DNA of 59,372 bases, from the NCBI GenBank assembly GCA_902576415.1, contig CACGVZ010000007.1:1-59372 (forward strand), read 5' to 3'. Position 1 is the first letter of the stretch; each line of letters begins with the position of its first letter. Source of the stretch: an uncultured Prochlorococcus sp. (GTDB taxonomy: Bacteria > Cyanobacteriota > Cyanobacteriia > PCC-6307 > Cyanobiaceae). Shown in pieces: positions 1 through 10,749 of this stretch. Position numbers and translations under genes: made by a program. The notes below the pieces were generated by a model. The model was not told the origin of the DNA and ran no database searches. It saw nothing but the letters and a program-made list of their open reading frames with translations.

Positions 1-1337
1 CCTCCCATTCCTGGCATTCCTCCCATTCCTGGCATTCCCCCATTGGACATTTGTTTCATGAAACCTCTCATTCTTTGAAAATCAGCTAAAACTTTATCCA
101 CATCTTTTGCTTCATAGCCACTACCTTGAGCAATTCTTTGTCTTCTTGAGGGCTGAGCAGCAAGAACCTCAGGTTTTTGTTTTTCCTCAAGGGTCATTGA
201 AGAGATCATAGATTCTATTTTCTTAAGTTGATCTTCGCCATCTTTTATCATCCCATCATCGATTTTATTCATTCCAGGAATCAATTTAATCAATCCCCCA
301 AGTGATCCCATCCTTTTAATCAATCTCATTTGCTTAACAAAATCATTAAAATCGAATGTCGCTTCTTGAAGTTTCTTTTGCATTGCTTCTGCATCAGCAA
401 GTTCAACTTCCTTTTGGGCTTTTTCAACAAGCGTCAATACATCACCCATCCCTAAAATTCTGCTAGCCATTCTTTCTGGATGAAATGGTTGCAGTGCCTC
501 TATTTTTTCTCCTACACCAATAAATTTAATTGGTTTACCACTTATTTTTCTTATTGATAAAGCAGCTCCACCTCTTGAGTCTCCATCCAACTTAGTTAAT
601 ATCGCCCCTGAAATTCCTACTTTTTCATGAAATGACTTAGTTAAGTCCGCAGCCTCTTGCCCAATCATTGAATCAACAACAAGCAAAACTTCATCAGGAT
701 TAGAAACTTCCTTTATCCGAACCATTTCACTCATCATTGAATCATCAATTTGTAATCTTCCTGCAGTATCAATAATGATCGAATTAAAATTATTTCCAGT
801 CGCATAATTCAATGCATCCTTAGTTATCTCTTCTGGTTTACTAGTTTTACCATCTGCTGAAAAAACTTCTAAGTCATATTGACTCCCTAATGTTTTAAGT
901 TGCTCTACAGCTGCTGGTCGATAAGTATCTGCGGCCACCAAAAGAACTTTTTTATCTTTTTCCTTTAAAAAAAGGCCTAATTTACCTGTTGCAGTAGTTT
1001 TTCCAGCTCCTTGAAGTCCAGCCATTAGAATCACGGTAGGACTATTTTCATTTTCGTTGAGTGGAGAATTTTCTTTCCCCATAATATTTATCAATTCTTT
1101 ATTTACAACTTCTATAAACTTTTGACCAGGGTTTACACCCCTAACCACCTCTTCTCCGATAGCTTTATCTTTAACATCTGAAATAAATTCTTTTACTACA
1201 GATAAACTAACATCAGCATCGAGGAGTGCTCTTTTCACCTCCTTCAAGGCATCATTGATATTATTTTCACTAATTTTTGCTTCGCCTCTTAAACCTTTTA
1301 CTGCGTCTTCAAAGCGTGATGAGAGTTCATCAAACAT
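1..1337 (-). CDS. ffh: Signal recognition particle protein Ffh (C-terminus cut by window edge)
   Basis: This is the GTPase subunit of the signal recognition particle, which binds signal peptides and SRP RNA and targets nascent membrane proteins to FtsY. The reverse-strand frame opens with ATG at 1337 (MFDELSSRFEDAVKGLRGEA) and stays open to base 1. Visible parts in order are the N-domain helices, the P-loop GLQGAGKTT, the DTAGR motif, TKLDGDSRGG and the methionine-rich M domain. The visible end consists of GMPGMGG repeats, and the stop codon lies outside the window. Its RNA partner is encoded at about 27.9-28.0 kb. Identification is firm; only the C-terminal length is unknown. Confidence 0.97.
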   Translation of the reverse strand, partial: MFDELSSRFEDAVKGLRGEAKISENNINDALKEVKRALLDADVSLSVVKEFISDVKDKAIGEEVVRGVNPGQKFIEVVNKELINIMGKENSPLNENENSPTVILMAGLQGAGKTTATGKLGLFLKEKDKKVLLVAADTYRPAAVEQLKTLGSQYDLEVFSADGKTSKPEEITKDALNYATGNNFNSIIIDTAGRLQIDDSMMSEMVRIKEVSNPDEVLLVVDSMIGQEAADLTKSFHEKVGISGAILTKLDGDSRGGAALSIRKISGKPIKFIGVGEKIEALQPFHPERMASRILGMGDVLTLVEKAQKEVELADAEAMQKKLQEATFDFNDFVKQMRLIKRMGSLGGLIKLIPGMNKIDDGMIKDGEDQLKKIESMISSMTLEEKQKPEVLAAQPSRRQRIAQGSGYEAKDVDKVLADFQRMRGFMKQMSNGGMPGMGGMPGMG

Positions 1338-1384
1338 TATATAAAAGTAATTTTAATTATTATAAAGGATCTCCAAATTTATAC

Positions 1385-3490
1385 TTATAAGCCACTTACA
1401 AAATCAACCAATTTCCATGATTTATTGGAAAAACCTAAAATGTATTTAACTTTTAGCGGACTCAATGATGTTTCATTAATAAACTCTCCAGAATTCTTTA
1501 TTATTCTCTCTAAGTAATCTAATTCAACTAAAACAACTATCCTAGAAGAAGTTTGAGATTCCAAATCTATCTTCAGCATTTGGGAATTAATTTCTTTATA
1601 GATTCCTTTCTTGATATCATTTTTTCGTTCTTCTATAGTTCTATTAATCAAACCATTATTAACAATTTGGGAAAGATTAATTTCACCCTTTCCAGATAAA
1701 TAATTACTTTTATTTAGTAGCCATTGATTAATTAAAGTACTTATATCATCTAAAGAAGGAGAGACCTTAGTAAGCTCTTTAACTTTTATGGAATTAATTT
1801 CAGTAGATTTTATAGAGTTAGGCTTTAATTTAATTGAAGGATTTTTTTTTATTTCTTGGATAATAACTTTATCACTTAACTTTTGACTTTTATCTGCAGA
1901 TATTGAGGATTTATCTGCTATGGCTTCATCTTGAATAGAGTTTTTAAAATTATTTCTTATAAATCCAATACCTATACCAAATGCAAATAATAATAAAAAC
2001 GCATATAAATAAATTAACAAAGGTGATCTACCAATAATTTGTTGATCATTCAGAAATTCCCCAAACCCAAACTTTAGTTCAGCAATTTTTTCAATTAAAT
2101 ACTTATAAAAGTCTATTGTTTTATTCTTGAAGATTTCCTGATTTAATTTATTTTCTTGAAAATCAAGTTTTTCAAATTCTTGTTTTATACCTCCTGGCAA
2201 AGGTAATCTCCCTTCGTCAAAATTAGTTACTGCGCTATCAATATCTTGAGTAATTTTTGTAGTGGATACTGGGTTGATTTGTTGATTCTGAAAATTTGGT
2301 CTAAATGTAGTTTTGTTTGATTTCTTTTCTAATCTTTCAATAAATTCTTGAATTTCCCTATCTTCAAACCAAGTATTTAAATCTATCTCTTTTGAGTCAA
2401 TATCTCTATAACCAACTAAAACATCATTCTCTAACCAATTTTTACAAAAAATACATATTGCTTCTAGCTTATCCCCTGGATAGTTATTAAGCCAATCACG
2501 CAAATTATCATCAGAACTACTTAAGAACCTCGCTGAGGCCTGATCAATATCTGCCAGAAGCAAGTCTAAACAACCTATAAGAGGCATTGAATCAAGTCCT
2601 GATAAATTTAGTTTCTTTAGAATTCTTCTTGCTTCGAATAATTTTTCAGGCTTACTTCTAGAGAAACCGAGCGCTGTCAAAGATAGAAAGGCCAAAAATC
2701 CAGCCTCTATTGAACCTCTTTTTTGTAACTCAAGAAATAACTCTATCTGTTCTTCTACTGTCAAATATGGCTTTATTTGTTGAAAAAAAGCTTCAAATTC
2801 TTGTTGATTTAGGTAATCTCCATATTCAGATTTATTGTTACCTTCCAAACCTCCTCTTTTAATTATTAAATTTTCCAACATACTTAAACCTTTTTTATGA
2901 GATTCTTGATCACTTAAATCTCTACTAAGTAAGTCTAGGATCCGGTAAGGAAGTAGAGAAACTAAGTCTTCTTCAAGTTCTTTCCTAATTCCAACAAGCT
3001 TTCCCATTCTTTGCAGAAGTTGTATACTCTCTTGTAAAAAATCTGCAGCGTTAGAGTAGGATCTAAGCTGTTGTTCTTGAATTGCAGAGTCTCTAGCAGT
3101 TAATGCAGCCAATAAGGTTAGATCAGCTTCTCTACTACTTCCTAAGGCTGGAGTTTGTGGTGGCTGCAAAGCTTTTCTTGCAATTTTAAAAGCTTCTTTA
3201 GGGGAGCCTGATTCCCAAAGAAGTATTAAGCCTGCTACTTCTCTATTTGATGAAAACTCTAGTCCAGATACACCATTTAATAATAAATTCTCATATTCTC
3301 TTCTACTTTCAGGATCAGTAAGCAAATCAGCGGTAAGCCTAAGCAACTCTGATCTTTGGGTTAAAACTTCATAAGTAAAGCCTTCATCAGGAGTCTTATC
3401 CAACCGCAATTGAAAAGCTCTTAATATTTCCTCAGATGTTGCAGAGGGGCTTACGCCAATTAAACGAAAATGGTCTAATGGAAGTTCCAA
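1385..3490 (-). CDS. ftn2: Cell division protein Ftn2/ZipN (ARC6 family)
   Basis: This is the cyanobacterial FtsZ-anchoring division protein, homologous to plastid ARC6. The N-terminal ~70 residues form a J-like domain (MELPLDHFRLIGVSPSAT) but lack the HPD signature of active DnaJ proteins. A long helical region follows, then one membrane span near residues 497-517 (LLIYLYAFLLLFAFGIGIGF). The C-terminal ~120 residues resemble the ARC6 intermembrane-space domain (DUF4101). The 701-residue length fits the family. It lies 47 bp upstream of ffh on the same strand and acts on FtsZ, encoded at 26.7 kb. Assignment rests on domain order and motifs that I recognise. Confidence 0.9.
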   Translation of the reverse strand: MELPLDHFRLIGVSPSATSEEILRAFQLRLDKTPDEGFTYEVLTQRSELLRLTADLLTDPESRREYENLLLNGVSGLEFSSNREVAGLILLWESGSPKEAFKIARKALQPPQTPALGSSREADLTLLAALTARDSAIQEQQLRSYSNAADFLQESIQLLQRMGKLVGIRKELEEDLVSLLPYRILDLLSRDLSDQESHKKGLSMLENLIIKRGGLEGNNKSEYGDYLNQQEFEAFFQQIKPYLTVEEQIELFLELQKRGSIEAGFLAFLSLTALGFSRSKPEKLFEARRILKKLNLSGLDSMPLIGCLDLLLADIDQASARFLSSSDDNLRDWLNNYPGDKLEAICIFCKNWLENDVLVGYRDIDSKEIDLNTWFEDREIQEFIERLEKKSNKTTFRPNFQNQQINPVSTTKITQDIDSAVTNFDEGRLPLPGGIKQEFEKLDFQENKLNQEIFKNKTIDFYKYLIEKIAELKFGFGEFLNDQQIIGRSPLLIYLYAFLLLFAFGIGIGFIRNNFKNSIQDEAIADKSSISADKSQKLSDKVIIQEIKKNPSIKLKPNSIKSTEINSIKVKELTKVSPSLDDISTLINQWLLNKSNYLSGKGEINLSQIVNNGLINRTIEERKNDIKKGIYKEINSQMLKIDLESQTSSRIVVLVELDYLERIIKNSGEFINETSLSPLKVKYILGFSNKSWKLVDFVSGL

Positions 3491-3584
3491 ACAAATATCC
3501 TAGTGAAAATTCTTAGACAAATTTTATCAAGTTAAAAATTTTTTTCATAAGGTCTTACAGAGTTATTAAAAAAAATCATGAAAA

Positions 3585-3613
3585 TTGACCTTCACAGCTT
3601 AGAATGTTAACAA
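3585..3613 (+). promoter_or_regulatory. Candidate promoter of pdhA
   Basis: TTGACC at 3585-3590 is separated by exactly 17 bp from TAACAA at 3608-3613. The -35 box is good and the -10 box weak. It would give a leader of about 20 nt before the TTG start at 3639, with AAGG at 3628-3631 as ribosome site. This is pattern matching only. Confidence 0.35.
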
Positions 3614-3638
3614 ATCAAAACTTCATTAAGGTATTTTC

Positions 3639-4676
3639 TTGGAAACACACGTAGAGAGAATTTCAAATCTTCAAGATATAAAAAAAGCCGAATTAGATCG
3701 AGAAACAGGATTATTTCTCTATGAAGATATGATACTTGGCCGCAGATTCGAAGATAAGTGTGCAGAAATGTACTATAGAGGAAAAATGTTTGGTTTCGTT
3801 CATTTATATAACGGCCAGGAAGCTATAAGCACTGGAGTGATTGGTGCCATGAAAAAGAAACACGATTGGTTTTGTAGCACCTACCGCGATCATGTCCATG
3901 CACTTAGTGCAGGTGTACCCTCTTTTGAAGTAATGAGCGAGCTTTTTGGTAAAGCTACAGGTTGTAGTAAAGGCAGAGGGGGGTCAATGCACTTATTTTC
4001 AAGAGAGCATCACTTGTTAGGAGGATACGCATTTATTGGGGAAGGCATTCCAGTTGCTTTAGGAGCAGCATTTTCAAGCAAATATAAAAAGGAAGTTGCT
4101 GGTAATAATAGTAGTGACTCGGTAACTGCAGCATTCTTTGGAGATGGAACTTGTAATAATGGACAGTTTTTTGAATGTTTAAACATGGCGCAATTATGGA
4201 AATTACCCATAATTTTTGTTGTTGAAAATAACAAATGGGCTATAGGTATGGCCCATGATAGAGCAACCAGTAATCCTGAAATTTGGAGAAAAGCCTCTGC
4301 TTTCGGGATGCATGGTGAGGAAGTTGACGGAATGGATGTATTAGCTGTTAGAGGGGCTGCACAAAGGGCAATTGAGCGAGCTAGAGCAGGAGAGGGGCCC
4401 ACTCTTTTAGAATGCTTGACTTATAGATACAGAGGACATTCACTTGCAGATCCTGATGAATTAAGGTCTGAAAAAGAGAAGGAATTTTGGGGGAAAAGAG
4501 ACCCTATCAAGAAATTAGCTCAAGAAATTATTGATGGAAAATTCGCAACGGAAGAAGAGTTAAAAAGTATTGAAAAGAAAATTGATATAGAGATATCTGA
4601 TGCAGTTAAAAATGCTTTAGATGCACCTGAACCACCTTCTCAAGAGTTGACTAAATATATTTGGGCCGAAGATTAG
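3639..4676 (+). CDS. pdhA: Pyruvate dehydrogenase E1 component, alpha subunit
   Basis: This is the thiamine-diphosphate-dependent alpha subunit that decarboxylates pyruvate to feed acetyl-CoA synthesis. The TPP/Mg motif starts with GDGTCNN near residue 167 and ends at ENNKWA about 30 residues later. The conserved [13 protein letters not shown] loop follows near residue 265. Length (345 aa) is normal. The start is TTG; no in-frame ATG precedes it, and AAGG sits 7 nt upstream, which supports this choice. The gene ends exactly where the convergent sigma-factor gene ends, with no base between them. The E3 subunit (lpd) lies at 13.2 kb; E1 beta and E2 are not in the window. Confidence 0.96.
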   Translation: METHVERISNLQDIKKAELDRETGLFLYEDMILGRRFEDKCAEMYYRGKMFGFVHLYNGQEAISTGVIGAMKKKHDWFCSTYRDHVHALSAGVPSFEVMSELFGKATGCSKGRGGSMHLFSREHHLLGGYAFIGEGIPVALGAAFSSKYKKEVAGNNSSDSVTAAFFGDGTCNNGQFFECLNMAQLWKLPIIFVVENNKWAIGMAHDRATSNPEIWRKASAFGMHGEEVDGMDVLAVRGAAQRAIERARAGEGPTLLECLTYRYRGHSLADPDELRSEKEKEFWGKRDPIKKLAQEIIDGKFATEEELKSIEKKIDIEISDAVKNALDAPEPPSQELTKYIWAED

Positions 4677-5618
4677 TTAAATTCCACTGGGTAATTTTCT
4701 AGTTAAATTTCTTAATTTTCTTAATGCCTTCAATTCAACTTGTCTTACTCTCTCCCTAGAAACTTCTAGTAATCTTCCTATTTCAGCAAGTGTATGTCTC
4801 TCATTGCCATCTAAGCCAAATCTTAATTTAAGTACATGTTGTTCTTGCTCGCTTAGATGACTTAACCACTTACCAAGTTGCTCTTGATGCATTTTCTGTT
4901 CAACTTGATCTAAAGGCTCTTCATTATTACTATCTGCAATTAAATCACCTAGAAAGCTCCTGCCATCATCACCATTAACAGGGGCATCCAAACTACTTGT
5001 TGATAAAGCTTGTCTTAAAACAGAATCTAATTCTTCCACATCAATATCCATAGCTTCTGCAATCTCAATTCTGCTTGGCATAGCACCAAGTTTATGTGCC
5101 AAATCTCTACTAACTTTTCTAATAGATGCCAATCTTTCACTTAAGTGAACTGGCAAACGGATCGTTCTTGATTGACAAGCAATTGCTCTTGTCATACTTT
5201 GTCGAATCCACCAAAAAGCATAAGTAGAAAACTTATATCCTCTTGTAGGATCAAATTTTTCAACAGCCCTCTCTAAACCAAGAGAGCCTTCTTGGACCAA
5301 GTCAAGAAGTTCAAGTCCTTTGCCTTGGTATTTTTTTGCCACACTAACAACTAACCTTAGATTAGCTTTCATCATTCTCTCTTTGGCTCTTCTGCCAATT
5401 TTTATAGTTCTTTTTTGTTGAGTTGTAAATTCTTTATTTTTTTCAGTTAATTGGCCATCCTCTGTAAGTATCATCATTTTTTGGACTTGATTACCCAATT
5501 CAATTTCTTCAGCAGGTGTTAACAAAGGAACTCTGCCTATGTTTTGCAAGTACCAACTTATAGGATCATTACCTCTCCTTTTGGGTGGTTCTGCTTGAGC
5601 TGGTAGTGATGAAACCAT
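4677..5618 (-). CDS. RNA polymerase sigma factor, sigma-70 group 2
   Basis: This is a primary-like sigma factor that directs RNA polymerase to -10/-35 promoters. Region 1.2 (DPISWYLQNIGRVPLLTPAE) starts near residue 18. Region 2 contains LDLVQEGSLGLERAVEKFD and STYAFWWIRQSMTRAI. Region 4 has the helix-turn-helix LAEIGRLLEVSRERVRQVE near residue 280. At 313 residues it lacks the long acidic region 1.1 of the housekeeping factor, so I call it group 2 (SigB/C/D/E-like in cyanobacteria). I cannot tell which paralogue it is. The ATG start at 5618 fits; transcription runs convergently into pdhA. Confidence 0.93.
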   Translation of the reverse strand: MVSSLPAQAEPPKRRGNDPISWYLQNIGRVPLLTPAEEIELGNQVQKMMILTEDGQLTEKNKEFTTQQKRTIKIGRRAKERMMKANLRLVVSVAKKYQGKGLELLDLVQEGSLGLERAVEKFDPTRGYKFSTYAFWWIRQSMTRAIACQSRTIRLPVHLSERLASIRKVSRDLAHKLGAMPSRIEIAEAMDIDVEELDSVLRQALSTSSLDAPVNGDDGRSFLGDLIADSNNEEPLDQVEQKMHQEQLGKWLSHLSEQEQHVLKLRFGLDGNERHTLAEIGRLLEVSRERVRQVELKALRKLRNLTRKLPSGI

Positions 5619-5761
5619 GTGAATTGACCTAAAACAAGGTATTAAAACTCTCCTACATTTTTTAGAAAACCGCCGAATATTTAATATCTGCTTCAGATTT
5701 CAGGTAATAATTGTACATATATGTGTTTAAAGCTAGAAATAACTCACTTAAATTGTTTCTT

Positions 5762-7327
5762 TCAAGATATTTGTCTCGTTTTCTTATTTCTCATTAATTT
5801 GGATAACTCATCACTAATATCATAAGCATTTGAACCAGTTTTACACTTTGATGCTGCAAATGAATGTAAAAGTACGTATTTAATAAAAAAATCAGTTGTT
5901 ATATTTTTACAAAGGGTCAAATCAATCGCAGAACTGCCAGCTATAAATCCGGATAAAAGATCACCTAATCCTGCTCTCGCAGTATGAGAATCAGTCCCAA
6001 AAAGTTGCCATGCTTTTTTATCATCAGCAACTATGCTATTAGCTCCCTTTAACAAAACACTTATATTAAATTCTTTGGCCGCATTAAGAGCTCGTCCAAC
6101 ATTAGTCTCACCTTCAACATTAGGAAATAACCTTGAAAATTCCTTAATATGAGGTGTAATCCAAGTTTGAAATTTTCTCTCTAAGAAGAATTTTGATCCT
6201 GATTTTGATTCAGAAATTCTATTTAGTGCATCTGCATCTAAGATCAATAATCCTTTAAAACCTATTAGATAATCCTTCGATTTTTGCCAATCATCATTAT
6301 CAATTCCTATCCCTGGGCCTACAGCTAAAGAATCATATAAACTCAGATCAATTTTTTTTAATGCACTAAATAAGGATGCAGCACCATTTTGGTTAGTTTG
6401 CATAGTTCCTTTTAAAACTATTTCTGGAGCAACTTGCCAAATAGATTCAGCTACTAATTCAGGCAGAACTGCAGAGATAAAACCTGCTCCACTTGATATT
6501 GCCCCTCTTAAAGATAAGTAAGCAGCCCCTGGATATTTTTCACTTCCAGCAATTAATAATGTTCTTCCTCTTTTATATTTATCGGAATTTTTTTGTAAAG
6601 GAGGTAAATCAATATTTTTTAAATCTTTGTAAGTAACCTTAATAATTTTTGTCTCAATCTTAGATAACTTGTTAGTAGGTACCCCAATATCAATATAATT
6701 CAAATCTCCAATAAAAGGTAAAGCAGAATCTTGTGTTAACCCAATTTTATTAAGACCTACAGCTAAAGTGTAATCTGCCTTTACAGCATTATCTAAAAAT
6801 GGCTCTCCTTTATCAGGACATAATCCTGTTGGAATATCAATACTTATTACCTTGCCATATTTGTTATGAAATTTTTGATTAATAAGTTTGATTAATTTAT
6901 TATCAACTTTTCTTCTTTGATTATTACCAAAAATCGCATCAATCCAAAGTTCTTTCCCATTTGCATCAGGGGGCTCTACTAATTTTGTGACACCAATAGA
7001 TGTAAGATAATTAAGGCTATTATTTGTTAATGTTTTTTTTATCGGGAATGGACACCATACCTGGACTGAAAAACCTTTCAAAAAAAGCTCTCGTGCTATT
7101 ACTGCACCATCCCCTCCATTATGCCCAGGACCTATTAAAACAGTTATTCCATATTTTAAAAGAGGTTTTCTTTTCAAGAGCCATCTACTAATTTGGATAC
7201 CCGCTTTTTCCATCAATGCTTCTTGTGGCATTCCATCAGAAAACATTTCTTTCTCTAGTATCATCATTTGCTTCGAATCAACAATTAAATGTTTAGAATC
7301 AATTGTTGGCCATATAATTTTGTTCAT
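5762..7327 (-). CDS. nnr: Bifunctional NAD(P)HX epimerase/dehydratase
   Basis: This metabolite-repair enzyme restores damaged hydrated NAD(P)H. The N-terminal YjeF epimerase domain carries GPGHNGGDG near residue 66 and DIPTGLCPD near residue 164. The C-terminal ADP-dependent dehydratase domain carries AGSEKYPGAA near residue 260, GPGIGID and the typical AGLGDLLSGF near residue 451. Both halves are complete in 521 residues. It is divergent from mnmA, with 46 bp between the two start codons, so the promoters must share that gap. Confidence 0.93.
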   Translation of the reverse strand: MNKIIWPTIDSKHLIVDSKQMMILEKEMFSDGMPQEALMEKAGIQISRWLLKRKPLLKYGITVLIGPGHNGGDGAVIARELFLKGFSVQVWCPFPIKKTLTNNSLNYLTSIGVTKLVEPPDANGKELWIDAIFGNNQRRKVDNKLIKLINQKFHNKYGKVISIDIPTGLCPDKGEPFLDNAVKADYTLAVGLNKIGLTQDSALPFIGDLNYIDIGVPTNKLSKIETKIIKVTYKDLKNIDLPPLQKNSDKYKRGRTLLIAGSEKYPGAAYLSLRGAISSGAGFISAVLPELVAESIWQVAPEIVLKGTMQTNQNGAASLFSALKKIDLSLYDSLAVGPGIGIDNDDWQKSKDYLIGFKGLLILDADALNRISESKSGSKFFLERKFQTWITPHIKEFSRLFPNVEGETNVGRALNAAKEFNISVLLKGANSIVADDKKAWQLFGTDSHTARAGLGDLLSGFIAGSSAIDLTLCKNITTDFFIKYVLLHSFAASKCKTGSNAYDISDELSKLMRNKKTRQIS

Positions 7328-7373
7328 AATTAGTACAAAGCAATTGAAGAACTGTTCAAAAATTTAAACTTCT

Positions 7374-8531
7374 ATGTTAAAGACACAAAAGGATAAAAAA
7401 TTAGAGAACTATTTTTCTTCTAATAATAAAACTAAAAAAAAGAAAAATATTATTGTAGGTCTTTCTGGTGGCGTAGATAGTTCCCTTTCAGCTGCTCTTC
7501 TTGTAGAAAGAGGCTGGAATGTTGAGGGACTAACTCTTTGGCTAATGAAAGGGGAAGGCTCCTGTTGTTCTGAAGGATTAGTAGATGCTGCAGGCCTTTG
7601 TGAAGATTTGGGAATTAATCATAAAATAATAGACTCGAGAGAAATTTTCGAAAGAGAGGTAATTAAAAAAACTACTGAAAGCTATGAGAAAGGATTCACT
7701 CCACTGCCATGTTCGATGTGCAACAAGAATGTGAAGTTTGAAGAGATGCTTAATTACGCAATAAACAAAAAAGACTTTACTCATATTGCGACTGGACATT
7801 ACGCAAGGATAAAAAAATCATCTTATGCTGAAACATTTGATTGCAAAAACTTTGTATTTAAAGACTTCCTTCTTCTCAGAGGAGCTGACGAAAACAAAGA
7901 CCAAAGTTATTTTCTTTATTCTCTTTCACAAGAAGTACTAAGCAGATTAGAATTTCCTCTTGGTGAAATGAAAAAAGAAGAGACAAGAAAGGAAGCCCTG
8001 AGATTAGGCCTTAGAACTGCTCAAAAACCAGAAAGTCAAGATTTATGTTTAGTTGAGCATTATGGATCAATGCAGAAATTTATCGACAAACATATTGAAC
8101 CCAAAGAAGGAGAAATTGTTCATGTAAATGGGAAAATCCTTGGAACGCACAATGGAATTCAGCACTTTACAGTAGGTCAAAGAAAAGGTTTGGGCATTGC
8201 TTGGCCTCAGCCATTATATGTAAAAAGTTTAGACAGAGTAAAAAACATAGTTTATGTAGCAGATAAAAGTGATCTATTCAATAGAGAAGCAATAATTAGT
8301 ATGGTTAACTGGGTTTCAATCGAAGAACCTAAGCAAGAGATAGAAGTAGAAGCACAAATCAGATATAGAAGTCATCCAGTAAAAGGAACATTAGTACCTT
8401 TGAAAAATTTAGATAATCCAACTACAACATTTAAATTAATTTTTGAAGAAAGTCAAAGTTCTGTAACGCCTGGACAAGCTGCAGTTTTTTATAAAGGAGA
8501 AATTTTATTAGGTGGTGGATTAATTAGTTAA
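7374..8531 (+). CDS. mnmA: tRNA-specific 2-thiouridylase MnmA
   Basis: It installs the 2-thio group on U34 of Lys, Glu and Gln tRNAs. The PP-loop GLSGGVDSS is at residues 29-37. The two catalytic cysteines are in PCSMCN and in SQDLCLV, and the adenylation motif TGHYARI lies between them. Length (385 aa) is normal; the first ~24 residues are a lysine-rich extension. The 3' end overlaps the convergent lnt gene by 8 bp. Confidence 0.96.
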   Translation: MLKTQKDKKLENYFSSNNKTKKKKNIIVGLSGGVDSSLSAALLVERGWNVEGLTLWLMKGEGSCCSEGLVDAAGLCEDLGINHKIIDSREIFEREVIKKTTESYEKGFTPLPCSMCNKNVKFEEMLNYAINKKDFTHIATGHYARIKKSSYAETFDCKNFVFKDFLLLRGADENKDQSYFLYSLSQEVLSRLEFPLGEMKKEETRKEALRLGLRTAQKPESQDLCLVEHYGSMQKFIDKHIEPKEGEIVHVNGKILGTHNGIQHFTVGQRKGLGIAWPQPLYVKSLDRVKNIVYVADKSDLFNREAIISMVNWVSIEEPKQEIEVEAQIRYRSHPVKGTLVPLKNLDNPTTTFKLIFEESQSSVTPGQAAVFYKGEILLGGGLIS

Positions 8532-10011
8532 TTTTCCAAAAGAAATTTAATCCCATAAACAATATAAACAAAAACAAAATAGGTTTATCTCCAAATTTTG
8601 TATAGAAAGTCTTTTCGGATGAAAAATTAGGGAACACTATTTCATTTTGCTCAACATCATAATCTAAAAGTTTAATTATTTTTCCATCATCTTGAACTAA
8701 GCCCGAAGGGCCGGTATTTGATACTAGTAAATTATTTTTCTTATTTTCAATACTTCTTAATCTAGCCAAAGATAAAAATTGATTATAAAGCTTAGCTGGA
8801 TATGGATCTAAATTTGCTGCAGTTATTATTAATTTTGCACCGCCATTAATAGCCTTTCTTATTTCTAGTCCATCACTAATTTCGTAACATATAGCTACTG
8901 CTAGTGGGGGTGTAAATTTAGGATCAAAAAGTCTTGAATCATAGCCCGGTTGAATTCCTCCTACTGCAGATAATCCTCTTGAAAAACCATCTAGAAATCT
9001 AGGTATTTTTTCACCTATTGGAACAAGTCTATTTTTATCTATAAATGAGGTAAAAGATTTATCTCCAATTTGAAATCCGAGTAAAGAACTTCTTAAGTCA
9101 TTATTTGAATTTCTGAAACCTCCTGACAAGGTATTAACCTTAATGCCTTTAGAAAAATAAAAATTATTAGATAGAGTTCCTTCAGGAGCAACAAGAAGTT
9201 TCGCTTTGTTTGATAAAGCATATTTTTGAGCGATTGATAGCTTTTCTTCAATAAATTCATCATTTATTTTTAATTTTTCTCTTGTTGGTATATTAGTTTG
9301 CAAAATAGCTACTGGATATTCATAATTTCTTTTTATTGGAGTTGTTAAACCTCCAAATAAATGTAAGAAAATAAAAACCAAAAGTCCTAAAAGAAATATT
9401 TTTTTAAAGTAAAGTTTTCTTTCCCATCTACCTTGAATATAAAAAATCCAAAATCCAATCAATATTTGTAATACGCATAAACCACTTGAACCAATCCATC
9501 TTGCTAAACCAGCAAGATAAATATCACCTGGGATAAGACTCTCTCCTAAACCTATCCAAAAAAAAGGTGTTTGAGAAAGTATCAATTCACCAATACCCCA
9601 AGTCAAAGATAAAAAAAATACTTTTACTGTTAAAGATAATATTTTCATTTTGAAAACATCCTCTTTCCAGAGAATAATTTCAACTAACAATCCCCATAAA
9701 TAAACTAATATCCCACCCAAAAAAGCGCAAAATAATAATATTAAAATAGCTATAAATAAACTTGCAAACCATGAAAACCCAAGCCATGTCAATGGATGAA
9801 GATCATAAAGCCAAGAATGACTTATCAAGATAAAGAAAAAACCCCAACAAAAATTTGCTATTCTCCCTTCACTTCCCTTCCATAAAATAAATAATGATAT
9901 CGGCATAAAAATCAGCCAAAAATGAGTTGAAACTGAAATTCCTCCTAAAATCCCTCCTAAACAAGGGTAAAAATATTGTCTTAGACTTTTAATTTGTGTT
10001 GGGATTAACAA
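8524..10011 (-). CDS. lnt: Apolipoprotein N-acyltransferase (Lnt)
   Basis: This inner-membrane enzyme adds the third acyl chain to lipoproteins. The N-terminal ~215 residues hold several hydrophobic spans (for example [10 protein letters not shown] and [19 protein letters not shown]). The C-terminal half is a nitrilase-like domain with the catalytic glutamate in LLVAPEGT and the cysteine in AICYE near residue 373. Length (495 aa) fits. Sequence similarity is weak outside the catalytic motifs, as is usual for cyanobacterial Lnt. It converges on mnmA with an 8 bp overlap. Confidence 0.88.
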   Translation of the reverse strand: MLIPTQIKSLRQYFYPCLGGILGGISVSTHFWLIFMPISLFILWKGSEGRIANFCWGFFFILISHSWLYDLHPLTWLGFSWFASLFIAILILLFCAFLGGILVYLWGLLVEIILWKEDVFKMKILSLTVKVFFLSLTWGIGELILSQTPFFWIGLGESLIPGDIYLAGLARWIGSSGLCVLQILIGFWIFYIQGRWERKLYFKKIFLLGLLVFIFLHLFGGLTTPIKRNYEYPVAILQTNIPTREKLKINDEFIEEKLSIAQKYALSNKAKLLVAPEGTLSNNFYFSKGIKVNTLSGGFRNSNNDLRSSLLGFQIGDKSFTSFIDKNRLVPIGEKIPRFLDGFSRGLSAVGGIQPGYDSRLFDPKFTPPLAVAICYEISDGLEIRKAINGGAKLIITAANLDPYPAKLYNQFLSLARLRSIENKKNNLLVSNTGPSGLVQDDGKIIKLLDYDVEQNEIVFPNFSSEKTFYTKFGDKPILFLFILFMGLNFFWKIN

Positions 10012-10097
10012 TCTAAAATTACGAAATTAAATTTATAATCACCCATTTATTGTACCTTCATTCTGTAAACTAAGTCTTAGTAACTTTCAAAATTTAA

Positions 10098-10670
10098 GTG
10101 AAAGAAGTCTTTATTAGTTTTGCAGTTTTTGTTTTTTGTGTTTCATTAACTCTTTTCAGTCAATTTAATTCACCTCAAGTTGTTAATGCTGCTGAATCAG
10201 AAACTCAGTCAGTTCAAAAAACACCTGTTGCAAAATCATCAAATGTCTCAAATAATAATTTATTTGAACTAGACCCATCAGATCCAAATCCTATCCTTTT
10301 CGCTATGGCAGAAGAAACACCATTAGACAATAATTCAAGGACTACAGAAAGTGGTCTATTTATTGAAGATATCGTAAACGGGGAAGGAGATGAGGCTAGT
10401 GCTGGGCAAACAGTTACTGTAAATTACACAGGAACACTAGAAGACGGGACACAATTTGATACCAGTATCGGCAGAGCTCCATTCAGCTTTCCCTTGGGTG
10501 CTGGACGTGTAATAAAAGGTTGGGACGAAGGTGTAGCAGGTATGAAAGTTGGAGGCAAAAGAAAATTAATAATACCTCCAGAACTTGGATACGGATCAAG
10601 AGGAGCTGGAAATGTAATACCTGCTAATGCGACTTTAATATTTGAAGTTGAATTATTAAAAGTCAATTAA
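10098..10670 (+). CDS. FKBP-type peptidyl-prolyl cis-trans isomerase, exported
   Basis: This is a prolyl isomerase that assists protein folding outside the cytoplasm. Residues 1-32 form a signal peptide or anchor ([19 protein letters not shown], then VVNAAES as a possible cleavage site). A low-complexity linker runs to about residue 85. The FKBP domain spans about 95-190 and includes [22 protein letters not shown] and [10 protein letters not shown]. The start is GTG at 10098, with no ATG available before the signal sequence. It is divergent from lnt and upstream of sodN. Confidence 0.93.
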   Translation: MKEVFISFAVFVFCVSLTLFSQFNSPQVVNAAESETQSVQKTPVAKSSNVSNNNLFELDPSDPNPILFAMAEETPLDNNSRTTESGLFIEDIVNGEGDEASAGQTVTVNYTGTLEDGTQFDTSIGRAPFSFPLGAGRVIKGWDEGVAGMKVGGKRKLIIPPELGYGSRGAGNVIPANATLIFEVELLKVN

Positions 10671-10749
10671 ATTTAAGTAAGAAAAATATCTAAGACTTTT
10701 CAATTTAGTTAATCTCCAAGTAATATATAAACAACACCAAATATTTGAA

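Noticed and set aside
1..45. Short tandem repeat CCTCCCATTCCTGGCATT
   Set aside because: It simply encodes the GMPGMG-type methionine/glycine repeats at the C-terminus of Ffh.
4010..4402. 130-codon reverse-strand frame inside pdhA
   Set aside because: It lies wholly within a well-recognised gene and shows no domain or signal; antisense shadow.
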